Shown here in pieces: positions 1-8,500 of a stretch of 64,000 nucleotides of DNA. This DNA comes from Nocardioides sp. S-1144 (GTDB taxonomy: Bacteria > Actinomycetota > Actinomycetes > Propionibacteriales > Nocardioidaceae). Both the position numbers and the translations under genes were made by a program. Position 1 is the first letter of the stretch; every line of letters starts with the position of its first letter. The notes under the pieces were generated by a model. The model did not search any database. It saw only the letters and a list, made by a program, of their open reading frames with translations, and was not told where the DNA came from. The DNA is taken from NCBI RefSeq assembly GCF_005954645.2, contig NZ_CP040695.2, positions 1,736,001-1,800,000 of the forward strand, in the 5' to 3' direction.

Positions 1-176
1 GTCGGGTCGCCGCCGGAGTCGCCGCCGGAGTCACCGCCGGAGTCGCTGCGGTCGATCACGATCGTGTCGCGGTCGTCGGGCTGGGCGACGCCGGAGGCGA
101 TCAGGGATCCGACGACGTAGCCGCCGACCGGGAGCACGACGACCAGCGCGACCACGATCTTCCACAGCGGGCTCAT
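1..176 (-). CDS. Partial small membrane protein, C-terminus beyond the window
   Basis: The ATG lies at 174-176 on the minus strand and the frame stays open to the window edge, so only the first 58 or so residues are visible. They begin MSPLWKIVVALVVVLPVGG, a single hydrophobic segment at about residues 5-28. A polar segment with QPDDRD follows, then Asp-Ser-Gly-Gly repeats encoded by a 12-bp DNA tandem repeat. The likely topology is a short cytoplasmic end, one membrane anchor and an acidic extracytoplasmic tail. I do not recognise the family. It is divergent from the acyl-CoA ligase gene, about 130 bp away. No strong Shine-Dalgarno precedes the ATG, so the start is probable rather than certain. 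Confidence 0.6.
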   Translation of the reverse strand, partial: MSPLWKIVVALVVVLPVGGYVVGSLIASGVAQPDDRDTIVIDRSDSGGDSGGDSGGDP

Positions 177-267
177 GAGGGTCACGCTGCCCCGCGCGGG
201 TGGGGTCCGCGTGAGACGACCATGAGAGGTCTCTCATGGACCAGCCTGCCGGCAACGTCGGGCTCAC

Positions 268-273
268 TACAGT
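268..273 (+). promoter_or_regulatory. Candidate -10 box (TACAGT) of the acyl-CoA ligase gene
   Basis: TACAGT lies 31 nt before the ATG at 305. The leader carries a good AGGAGG ribosome binding site at 295-300. No clear -35 box is visible. Confidence 0.4.
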
Positions 274-304
274 GACGAGGGTCACCGATGCTCCAGGAGG
301 GCCC

Positions 305-1867
305 ATGTTCGTCCCGCTCACCGTCCGTGACTTCCTCGACCGCGCCGTGCAGGTCTACGGCGACCGGGTCGGCGCCGTCGACGAGCCCGACCAGCCGGCG
401 CCGTCGCTGGGCGAGGTCACCTACGCCGAGATCGGCGACCTCGCGAGGCGCCAGGCCGCCCGCCTCGACGAGCTCGGCATCGGCGTGGGGGAGCGGGTCG
501 CGGTCGTCAGCCACAACAGCGCGCGGCTCCTGACGTCGTTCTTCGGCGTGGCCGGGTCGGGCCGGGTGCTGGTGCCGGTGAACTTCCGGCTCCGCCCCGA
601 CGAGGTGCGCTACATCATCGAGCACTCCGGGGCCCGGGTCGTCTACCTCGACCCCGAGCTCGACGAGGCCCTGGCCGACGTCACCGCCGAGCACCGCTTC
701 GTGCTCGGTGACGACGCCGACCTCTACGGCCCGGCCGGCGTCGAGCCCACGCCGTGGGAGCCCGACGAGGGCGCCACCGCGTGCATCAACTACACCTCCG
801 GCACCACCGCCCGTCCCAAGGGCGTGCAGATCACCCACCGCAACATCTGGGTCAACGCCGTCACGTTCGCGATGCACACCACGGTCAGCGACCGCGACGT
901 CTACCTGCACACCCTGCCGATGTTCCACGCCAACGGCTGGGGCATGCCGTTCGCGATGACCGGCCTCGGGGTGAAGCAGGTCGTGCTGCGCAAGATCGAC
1001 GGCGCGGAGATCCTGCGCCGGGTGCGCGACCACGGGGTGACGGTGATGTGTGCCGCGCCGGCGGTGGCGGCCGCCGTCCTCGAGGCCGCGCAGACGTGGG
1101 AGGGCGAGATCCCCGGTCGCGACCGGGTGCGGATCATCATGGCGGGCGCCCCGCCGCCGACGAGGACCGTGGCGCGGGTCGAGGCCGAGCTGGGCTGGGA
1201 GTTCATCCAGATCTACGGCCTCACCGAGACCTCGCCGCTGCTCACCATCAACCGCAGCCGCGCCGAGTGGGACGACCTGCCCGCCGAGGAGCGGGCCACG
1301 CTGCTCACCCGGGCCGGGGCGCCCGCGCTCGGCGTCCGGCTCAGCGTGAGCGAGCCCGACGAGGACGGCGGCCCCTCCGGTGAGCTGCTGGCCCGGTCGA
1401 ACGTCGTCCTCGAGGGCTACTGGGAGCAGCCCGAGGAGTCCGCGACGGCCCTTGCCGGGGGGTGGTTCCACACCGGCGACGGCGCCTCGATCGGCGACGA
1501 CGGCTACGTGACGATCCAGGACCGCAAGAAGGACGTCATCATCACCGGCGGCGAGAACGTGTCCTCGATCGAGGTGGAGGACGTGCTCTTCTCGCACCCG
1601 GCGGTGGAGGAGGTCGCGGTGATCGGCGTCCCGAGCGAGAAGTGGGGCGAGACGATCAAGGCGCTCGTCGTCCTCGCCGACGGCGAGCAGCCGGGTCCCG
1701 AGAAGGAGGCCGAGCTGATCGCCTGGTGCAAGGAGCGCGCGGCCGGCTACAAGGCGCCGACCTCGATCGAGTTCCGCGACGAGCTGGCCCGCACGGCCAC
1801 CGGGAAGCTGCAGAAGTTCAAGCTCCGCGCGCCGTACTGGGAGGGCCGCGAGCGCCAGGTGAACTGA
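305..1867 (+). CDS. AMP-dependent fatty-acid/acyl-CoA ligase (ANL superfamily)
   Basis: This 520-residue enzyme should activate a carboxylic acid with ATP through an acyl-adenylate and load it on CoA. The family motifs appear in order: phosphate loop YTSGTTARPKG (about residues 164-174), the IYGLTETSP motif (about 309-317), GWFHTGD (about 393-399), the hinge DRKKDVIITGGENVSS (about 411-426), and near the C-terminus TATGKLQKFKL with the catalytic lysine. The phosphate loop has Ala where Gly is usual after the second Thr. The FHANGW motif and overall length match the medium/long-chain acyl-CoA synthetase subgroup. ATG at 305 is chosen over the longer frame because AGGAGG ends 4 nt before it and the family N-terminus (VPLTVRDFLDRA) starts there. 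The substrate cannot be read from sequence. The gene stands alone. Confidence 0.9.
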   Translation: MFVPLTVRDFLDRAVQVYGDRVGAVDEPDQPAPSLGEVTYAEIGDLARRQAARLDELGIGVGERVAVVSHNSARLLTSFFGVAGSGRVLVPVNFRLRPDEVRYIIEHSGARVVYLDPELDEALADVTAEHRFVLGDDADLYGPAGVEPTPWEPDEGATACINYTSGTTARPKGVQITHRNIWVNAVTFAMHTTVSDRDVYLHTLPMFHANGWGMPFAMTGLGVKQVVLRKIDGAEILRRVRDHGVTVMCAAPAVAAAVLEAAQTWEGEIPGRDRVRIIMAGAPPPTRTVARVEAELGWEFIQIYGLTETSPLLTINRSRAEWDDLPAEERATLLTRAGAPALGVRLSVSEPDEDGGPSGELLARSNVVLEGYWEQPEESATALAGGWFHTGDGASIGDDGYVTIQDRKKDVIITGGENVSSIEVEDVLFSHPAVEEVAVIGVPSEKWGETIKALVVLADGEQPGPEKEAELIAWCKERAAGYKAPTSIEFRDELARTATGKLQKFKLRAPYWEGRERQVN

Positions 1868-1901
1868 GACCGGCCGCCGCGGTCCCGTCCCCGCGCGCGG
1901 G

Positions 1902-2249
1902 TCAGTGCTTCGGCGGGGTCTGCCCGTACGGCGGCGGTGCCTGCTGCCCGTACGGCGGCGGTGCCTGCTGCCCGTAGGGCGGCGGGCCGGGCTGCTGGGG
2001 CGCCGCGGAGGCGTTGAGCTGGGCGGTGCACCGCTCGGCGTCCTGCTCGGTCAGCGTCGACTGGAGACCGCAGAAGGTGCAGTCCAGGTAGTACCGGGTC
2101 GAGGTGGTGAACAGCGGGATCCAGAAGAGGGTGAACTTCTTGCGCAGCCGGTGCAGCCGGTGCGCGGCTGGGTTGTGGCAGCGCGCGCAGACGAGGTTGC
2201 CGGTGGCGAGCAGGGTGAGGTACGGCTTCCAGCCCCAGATCAGGATCAT
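1902..2249 (-). CDS. Zinc-ribbon protein with C-terminal PPYGQQA repeats
   Basis: A 115-residue protein starting MILIWGWKPYL, a hydrophobic N-terminus common in the actinobacterial zinc-ribbon family. Two cysteine pairs (CARC at about 22-25 and CTFC at about 58-61) flank a basic and hydrophobic stretch and should bind one Zn. The C-terminus is three Pro/Tyr/Gly/Gln repeats, encoded by a 24-bp DNA repeat. Function is unknown. ATG 2247-2249 is chosen because a TACGCT box lies 6 nt upstream, giving a leaderless transcript, and because the longer frame upstream has no family similarity. It is divergent from nif3, with about 40 bp between the two starts. Confidence 0.8.
   Translation of the reverse strand: MILIWGWKPYLTLLATGNLVCARCHNPAAHRLHRLRKKFTLFWIPLFTTSTRYYLDCTFCGLQSTLTEQDAERCTAQLNASAAPQQPGPPPYGQQAPPPYGQQAPPPYGQTPPKH
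1921..1988. repeat. 24-bp tandem repeat inside the zinc-ribbon gene
   Basis: Two exact 24-bp copies (1921-1944, 1945-1968) and a partial third copy encode the PPYGQQA tail. Copy number is likely to vary between strains. Confidence 0.85.
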
Positions 2250-2255
2250 GCGGGC

Positions 2256-2261
2256 AGCGTA
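2256..2261 (-). promoter_or_regulatory. -10 box TACGCT, leaderless start of the zinc-ribbon gene
   Basis: On the minus strand TACGCT is followed by 6 nt and then the ATG, so the transcript should begin at the start codon. Confidence 0.55.
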
Positions 2262-2278
2262 GGCCCGCTCGGCCCCTC

Positions 2279-2284
2279 TAGGGT
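2279..2284 (+). promoter_or_regulatory. -10 box TAGGGT, leaderless start of nif3
   Basis: TAGGGT is followed by 6 nt and GTG at 2291. The divergent zinc-ribbon -10 lies about 20 bp away, so the two promoters share one short region. Confidence 0.6.
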
Positions 2285-2290
2285 GAGGCA

Positions 2291-3409
2291 GTGCCTTCCC
2301 TCCACGACGTCGTCGACCTGGTCCACACCTGGTACCCACCGCACACCGCCGAGGGATGGGACGCCGTCGGGCTCGTCTGGGGCGACCCGGACCGCGCGGT
2401 CGCCAAGGTGATGCTCGCCATCGACGTGACGCCGGAGGTCGCGACCGAGGCCGCCGAGTGGGGGGCCGACCTGCTGCTCGTGCACCACCCGCTGTTCCTC
2501 AAGCCCGTGCACGGGTTCCCCGCGACCACGCCCAAGGGCCGCTCGCTGAGCACCCTGGTCGGCGCCGGCTGCGCGCTGCTCACCGCCCACACCAACGCCG
2601 ACCAGGCCGCCGGGGGAGTCTCCGAGGCCCTCGCCACGGCGCTCGGGATCGCCGACCAGGAGCCGATCCTCCCGGCCGCGGGCGAGCCGATCGACAAGCT
2701 CACCTTCTACGTCCCGGCCGACGCCGCCTCGATCGTGCGGGCCGCGGTGGCCGAGGCGGGGGCCGGCACCATCGGCAACTACGACTTCGCCTCGTTCTCC
2801 TCGCCCGGGCACGGCCGGTTCCGTCCGCTCGACGGGGCCGAGCCGATGATCGGCACGGTCGGTGCGATCTCGGAGGTGGAGGAGGTGCGGGTCGAGGTCG
2901 TCCTCCCGCGCGGTCGCCGGCGCCAGGTGGTGGCGGCGATGCTGGCCGCCCACCCCTACGAGGAGCCGGCCCACGACGTCGTCCAGGTCGCCGACAGCGG
3001 GGCCGCGAGCACCGGCACCGGCCGGATCGGGACGATCACCCCGGTGACCCTGGGGGAGTTCGCCGCCCAGGTCGCCGCGGCGCTGCCCGAGACCCACCAC
3101 GGCGTCCGGGTCGCCGGCGACCCCGCCCGCCGGGTCCGCCGCGTCGCGGTGTGCGGCGGCGCCGGCGACTTCCTGCTCGACGACGTCCTGCGCACCGACG
3201 CCGACGTCTACGTCACCAGCGACCTGCGCCACCACCCGGCGGCCGAGTTCCTCGAGAAGGGCGGCCCGGCGCTGGTCGACGTCGCCCACTGGGCGGCGGA
3301 GTCGACCTGGCTCCCGGTGGTGGCCGAGCGGCTCGGCGCGAGCCTCGGCGAGGCCGTCGAGACCCGGGTCAGCACCCGGGTGACGGACCCGTGGACAATG
3401 CGGCTGTGA
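2291..3409 (+). CDS. Nif3-like dinuclear metal center hexameric protein (YqfO/YbgI family)
   Basis: A 372-residue member of the Nif3 family, whose proteins form hexamers with a two-metal site. Their biochemical role is poorly defined; GTP cyclohydrolase I type 2 is a common but unproven label. The N-terminus MPSLHDVVDLVHTWYPPHTA and the AEGWDAVGLVWGD segment match the family. Metal ligands are visible in LLVHHPLF (about 75-82), AHTNAD (about 99-104) and near the C-terminus in the VDVAHWAAES segment. The middle third is the PII/CutA-like insert found in longer members (FYVPADAAS through AAHPYEEPAHDVV). GTG 2291 follows a TAGGGT box. The next two genes run in the same order as Rv2230c-Rv2229c-Rv2228c of M. 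tuberculosis. Confidence 0.92.
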   Translation: MPSLHDVVDLVHTWYPPHTAEGWDAVGLVWGDPDRAVAKVMLAIDVTPEVATEAAEWGADLLLVHHPLFLKPVHGFPATTPKGRSLSTLVGAGCALLTAHTNADQAAGGVSEALATALGIADQEPILPAAGEPIDKLTFYVPADAASIVRAAVAEAGAGTIGNYDFASFSSPGHGRFRPLDGAEPMIGTVGAISEVEEVRVEVVLPRGRRRQVVAAMLAAHPYEEPAHDVVQVADSGAASTGTGRIGTITPVTLGEFAAQVAAALPETHHGVRVAGDPARRVRRVAVCGGAGDFLLDDVLRTDADVYVTSDLRHHPAAEFLEKGGPALVDVAHWAAESTWLPVVAERLGASLGEAVETRVSTRVTDPWTMRL

Positions 3410-3419
3410 GGACATCGTC

Positions 3420-4163
3420 GTGAAGGCAGACCCGAAGGACCAGCTCCGTCTCCTGGACGTGCAGGCGCTCGACTCGCGCGCCGACCAGCTGCGTCACCAG
3501 CGCTCGCACCTGCCCGAGCTGGCCGAGATGGCGACCCTCCAGGCGAGCCGGAACGAGGTCGAGGACCAGCGCCGCGACGCCCAGATCGTCGTCGACGACC
3601 TGGTCGCGGCGCAGCGCAAGGCCGACCAGGACGTCGAGGCCGTCAAGGCCCGCCGCGCCCGCGATCGCGACCGGATGGACCAGGGGCTGATCAAGAACCC
3701 CAAGGACCTCGAGCGGATGCAGCACGAGCTGGAGTCGCTCGAGCGCCGGATCGGCACCCTCGAGGACGAGGAGATCGAGATCATGGAGCAGCTCGAGGAG
3801 GCGCAGGCCGCCCTCGGCGAGCTGGTCCAGCGCGTCGCCGCGAGCGACGAGCGCCTCGCCGAGCTCGCCGAGCTGCGCGACCGCAAGACCGCGGAGGTCG
3901 ACGTCCAGCTCGCGCAGGTCGAGGCCGACCGCGGACCGGCGGCCGAGGGGCTGCCCGCCGACCTGGTCGCGCTCTACGACAAGCTCCGCGCCAGCAAGGG
4001 CGGGGTCGGCGCCGCCGCGCTGTCCCAGCGCCGCTGCACCGGCTGCCAGCTGGGCATCGACAACGCCGAGCTCGGCGTCATCCGCGCCACCCCGGTCGAC
4101 ACCGTGGTGCGGTGCGAGGAGTGCTCACGGATCCTCGTGCGCACCCCCGAGTCCGGGGTCTAG
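3420..4163 (+). CDS. C4-type zinc-ribbon coiled-coil protein (zf-RING_7 family)
   Basis: A 247-residue protein homologous by type to Rv2229c. Residues 1 to about 185 are a long charged coiled coil (DQLRLLDVQALDSRADQL onward). The C-terminal zinc ribbon has CTGCQLG (about 205-211) and CEECSRI (about 231-237). Family function is not established; proposed roles involve nucleic-acid or protein binding. GTG 3420 starts MKADPKDQLRLLDVQ, the usual family N-terminus. It lies 10 nt after nif3 and 8 nt before the RNase H gene, so the three form an operon. Confidence 0.9.
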   Translation: MKADPKDQLRLLDVQALDSRADQLRHQRSHLPELAEMATLQASRNEVEDQRRDAQIVVDDLVAAQRKADQDVEAVKARRARDRDRMDQGLIKNPKDLERMQHELESLERRIGTLEDEEIEIMEQLEEAQAALGELVQRVAASDERLAELAELRDRKTAEVDVQLAQVEADRGPAAEGLPADLVALYDKLRASKGGVGAAALSQRRCTGCQLGIDNAELGVIRATPVDTVVRCEECSRILVRTPESGV

Positions 4164-4171
4164 GCCCACCG

Positions 4172-5341
4172 GTGGGTGCGACGGGCCCGCGCGCGGTCGT
4201 CATCGAGGCCGACGGCGGGTCGCGGGGCAACCCGGGGCCGGCCGGGTACGGCGCGGTGCTCACCGACGCCGACACCGGGGCGGTGATCGCCGAGGACGGC
4301 TCCGTGATCGGGCGCGCCACGAACAACGTGGCCGAGTACTCCGGGCTGATCGCCGGCCTGCGGATGGCCGCCGACCTGGCCCCGGACGCCGTCGTCGAGG
4401 TCCGGATGGACTCCAAGCTCGTCGTCGAGCAGATGTCGGGCCGCTGGAAGGTCAAGCACCCCGACATGCGCCCGCTGCACGCCGAGGCGACCCGCCTGGC
4501 ACCGCCCGGGACGACGTACACGTGGGTGCCGCGGGCTCGCAACGCCCACGCCGACCGGCTCGCCAACGAGGCGCTGGACGGCGAGCGGTCGGGCGTCACG
4601 GTCACCGGCATCGACCCGGAACCCGCGGACTCCCTCCTCGAGGAGGTGCAGGAGGCCGCCGAGCCCCCCGCGCGCGGATGGGGCGGCCCCGGCGTCGCCA
4701 CCACGGTGATCCTCGTGCGGCACGGCGTCACCCGGCACACCCAGGCCAAGCGGTTCTCCGGCGGTCTCGGCGGCGACAACCCGCCGCTGAGCGAGGAGGG
4801 TCGCGACCAGGTCCGGGCGGCGGGCGAGTGGCTGCTGCCGATGGCCGACCGGGTCGACGCGATCGTCGCCTCGCCGGTGCGGCGGACCCGCGAGTCCGCC
4901 GACCTCCTCGGCGAGCTGCTCGGCGTCGCGGTCACCGAGGAGCCCGGCTTCGCCGAGATGGAGTTCGGCCACTGGGACGGCCTGACCTTCGCCGAGGTGG
5001 GCGAGCGGCACGGCGAGGAGCTGGGCGCCTGGCTCGGCGCGCTCGACGTCGCGCCCCGCGGCGGGGAGTCGTTCCGCGTCGTCCAGGAGCGGGTGCTGGC
5101 CGGGCTGGAGCGGCTGCGGTCCGAGCACGCCGGCCGCACGGTGGTCGTCGTGAGCCACGTGACCCCGATCAAGACCCTCGTCGCGCACGCCCTGGACGCG
5201 CCGCTCGAGGCGGTCTTCCGCATGGAGCTGTCGCCGGCGTCGGTCACGGTGCTGTCGTGGTACGACGACGGCCGCGCCTCGATGCGTCTCTACAACGCCC
5301 TGCCGCCGGCCCGCGACGCGTTCGCCGGCGCCTCCTGGTAG
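4172..5341 (+). CDS. Bifunctional RNase H / acid phosphatase (CobC-like) protein
   Basis: A two-domain protein of 389 residues like Rv2228c. Residues about 5-135 are an RNase HI domain (VVIEADGGSRGNPGPAGYG, NNVAEYSGL, MDSKLVVEQMSG, and HADRLANEAL with the final catalytic Asp) that should cut RNA in RNA/DNA hybrids. Residues about 185-389 are a histidine phosphatase domain starting ILVRHGVTRHT, with RRTRESA and VVVSHVTPIKT carrying the other catalytic residues. In Mycobacterium the phosphatase domain acts on alpha-ribazole phosphate in cobalamin synthesis. GTG 4172 gives the normal RNase H N-terminus and avoids deep overlap with the upstream gene. Confidence 0.92.
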   Translation: MGATGPRAVVIEADGGSRGNPGPAGYGAVLTDADTGAVIAEDGSVIGRATNNVAEYSGLIAGLRMAADLAPDAVVEVRMDSKLVVEQMSGRWKVKHPDMRPLHAEATRLAPPGTTYTWVPRARNAHADRLANEALDGERSGVTVTGIDPEPADSLLEEVQEAAEPPARGWGGPGVATTVILVRHGVTRHTQAKRFSGGLGGDNPPLSEEGRDQVRAAGEWLLPMADRVDAIVASPVRRTRESADLLGELLGVAVTEEPGFAEMEFGHWDGLTFAEVGERHGEELGAWLGALDVAPRGGESFRVVQERVLAGLERLRSEHAGRTVVVVSHVTPIKTLVAHALDAPLEAVFRMELSPASVTVLSWYDDGRASMRLYNALPPARDAFAGASW

Positions 5342-5422
5342 CGCCGGCCCGGCGCCCGCGGCGCCGGTCGCCGTGCGCCGGGATGTCGGTGCCGGGTGCC
5401 ACGATCAGCCCGACGGTTCGCG

Positions 5423-5548
5423 TAGGCTGACGTCCTTCCCTCAGGATCGACGCTCTTCCCCCGCCGGCCTGTCAGCACCACCGTCCACGGCCGGTCCGCC
5501 GCGCCCGCACGACAGTCCACGATCCTTCCCTGAGGAGCGCCCCACCCG
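5423..5548 (+). promoter_or_regulatory. dnaE1 promoter (TAGGCT) and structured leader
   Basis: TAGGCT at 5423-5428 would start a leader of about 110 nt. In it CCTCAGG (5439-5445) is complementary to CCTGAGG (5529-5535), which overlaps the GAGGAG ribosome binding site. AGGATCG (5443-5449) is complementary to CGATCCT (5520-5526). The two helices share bases and cannot coexist. TCCTTCCCT occurs twice (5433 and 5523). Whether this is a real switch is inference. Confidence 0.4.
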
Positions 5549-8500
5549 ATGTCGAACGGCTCGAGCCAGGACTCCTTCGTCCACCTGCACGTCCACACCG
5601 AGTACTCGATGCTCGACGGCGCGGCGCGGCTCGGTGCCCTGACCGAGCGGGCCGCCGAGCTCGGCATGCCGGCGGTCGCGATGACCGACCACGGCAACGT
5701 CTTCGGCGCCTTCGAGTTCTACAAGAAGGCCAAGAGCGCCGGGGTCAAGCCGATCATCGGCATCGAGGCCTACTTCACCCCCAACATCAGCCGGCACGAG
5801 CGCAAGCGCGTCAACTTCTACGGCGGCGGACCCGACGACGTCTCGAGCCGGGGCGCCTACACCCACATGACGCTGCTCTCGGAGTCGACGCAGGGCATGC
5901 ACAACCTGTTCCGGCTCTCCACCGGGGCGTGGCGCGACGGCTTCTTCCAGCACCCGCGCATGGACCGCGAGCTGCTCTCCCAGCACGGCGCCGGCCTGAT
6001 CGGCACGACCGGGTGCCCCTCGGGCGAGGTCCAGGTGCACCTGCGCCACGACGCCTACGACGCCGCCCGCCAGACCGCGGCCGACTTCCAGGACATCCTC
6101 GGCAAGGAGAACTACTTCCTCGAGCTGATGGACCACGGGCTCGACATCGAGAAGCGGGTCCGCGACGGCCTGCTCCGCCTCGCCAAGGACCTGCAGATCC
6201 CGCTGCTGGCGACCAACGACTCCCACTACGTCAACAAGGAGGACGCGCTGTCGCAGGAGCACCTCCTGTGCATCAACTCCGGGTCGACGATGGACATCCC
6301 GGCCGGCGACGGGCCGGGGCAGCGCTTCGCGTTCTCCGGCGACGGCTACTACCTCAAGACGGCCGAGGAGATGCGCCACCTGTGGCGCGACCTGCCCGAG
6401 GCGTGCGACAACACCCTGCTCATCGCCGAGCGCTGCGACGTCGCCTTCACCGAGGGCAGCGGCACCTTCATGCCGAAGTTCCCGTGCCCGCCGGGGGAGA
6501 ACGAGGACTCCTGGCTGGTCAAGGAGGTCGAGACCGGGCTCGCCGTGCGCTACCCGAACGGCGTCCCGGAGGCCTCGCGCAAGCAGGCCGAGTTCGAGAT
6601 CGACGTCATCACCCGGATGGGCTTCTCCGGCTACTTCCTCGTCGTCGCCGACTTCATCAACTGGGCCAAGAAGAACGGCATCCGGGTCGGCCCCGGCCGC
6701 GGCTCCGGTGCCGGCTCGATGGTCGCCTACGCGATGCGGATCACCGACCTCGACCCGCTCGTCCACGGCCTGATCTTCGAGCGGTTCCTCAACCCCGACC
6801 GCGTCTCGATGCCCGACTTCGACATCGACTTCGACGAGCGCCGGCGCGGGGAGGTGATCCGCTACGTCACCGACAAGTACGGCGACGAGCGCGTCTCCTA
6901 CATCGTCACCTACGGCACCATCAAGGCCAAGCAGGCCGTCAAGGACTCCAGCCGGATCCTGGCCTACCCCTTCGCGATGGGCGACCGGATCACCAAGGCC
7001 ATGCCGGCGGCGGTGATGGGCAAGGACGTCCCGCTGCAGGAGATCTTCAACCCCGAGCACAAGCGCTACGGCGAGGGCGGCGAGTTCCGCGCCCTCTACG
7101 ACGGCGACAACGACGTCAAGCGGGTCGTCGACACCGCGATGGGCATCGAGGGCCTCAAGCGGCAGTGGGGCGTGCACGCGGCCGGCGTGATCATGTCCAG
7201 CGAGCCGCTGCTCGACATCATCCCGATGCTCAAGCGGCCCTCCGACGGCGCCATGATCACGCAGTTCGACTACCCGACCTGCGAGAGCCTCGGGCTCATC
7301 AAGATGGACTTCCTGGGGCTGCGCAACCTCACCGTCCTCGACGACGCGGTGAAGAACATCCAGGCCAACCGCGGCGAGACCATCGTCCTGGAGGACCTCG
7401 AGCTCACCGACGAGGCCACCTACGCGCTGCTCCAGCGCGGCGACACCCTCGGCGTCTTCCAGCTCGACGGCGGCCCGATGCGCGCCCTGCTCCGCTCGAT
7501 GCGGCCCGACACCTTCGAGGACATCTCGGCCGTCGGCGCGCTCTACCGGCCGGGGCCGATGGGCGCCGACTCGCACAACAAGTACGCGCGCCGCAAGACC
7601 GGTCGCGAGCCGGTCGAGGCGATCCACCCCGAGCTGAAGGACGCCCTCGAGGACGTGCTCGGCGAGACCTACGGCCTGATCGTGTACCAGGAGCAGGTGA
7701 TGGCGATCGCGCAGAAGCTCGCGGGCTACACGCTGGGCCAGGCCGACATCCTGCGTCGCGCGATGGGCAAGAAGAAGAAGGAGGAGCTGGACAAGCAGTT
7801 CGCCGGCTTCTCGGCCGGCATGACCGCCAACGGCTACTCCGGCGCCGCGATCAAGACCCTGTGGGACATCCTGCTGCCGTTCTCCGACTACGCCTTCAAC
7901 AAGGCGCACTCGGCGGCGTACGGGATGGTCTCCTACTGGACGGCCTACCTCAAGGCCAACTACCCGGCCGAGTACATGGCCGCGCTGCTGACCTCGACGC
8001 GCGACGACAAGGACAAGTCCGCGATCTACCTCAACGAGTGCCGGCGGATGAAGATCCAGGTGCTCCCGCCCGACGTCAACGAGTCCTCGGCCAACTTCAC
8101 CCCGGTCGGGCGCGACATCCGCTTCGGCCTCACCGCGGTCCGCAACGTCGGCGCGAACGTCGTCGACGGCATCGTGGCCGGGCGCGAGGAGAAGGGGCGC
8201 TACGCCGACTTCAACGACTTCATGGGCAAGGTCCCGGCCCTGGTCTGCAACAAGCGGGTCCTGGAGTCGCTGATCAAGGCCGGCGCGTTCGACGAGATGA
8301 AGCTCAAGCGCAAGGCGCTGGTCGCCATCCACGAGACCGCCGTCGACCAGTACGTCGACATCAAGCGCAACGAGGCGATCGGCCAGGACTCGCTGTTCGC
8401 CGGGCTCGACGACGACGAGGGCGGCGGGGGCTTCGGCATCACCGTCGTCGTCCCCGAGATCGACGAGTGGGACAAGATGACCCTGCTCGGCCACGAGCGC

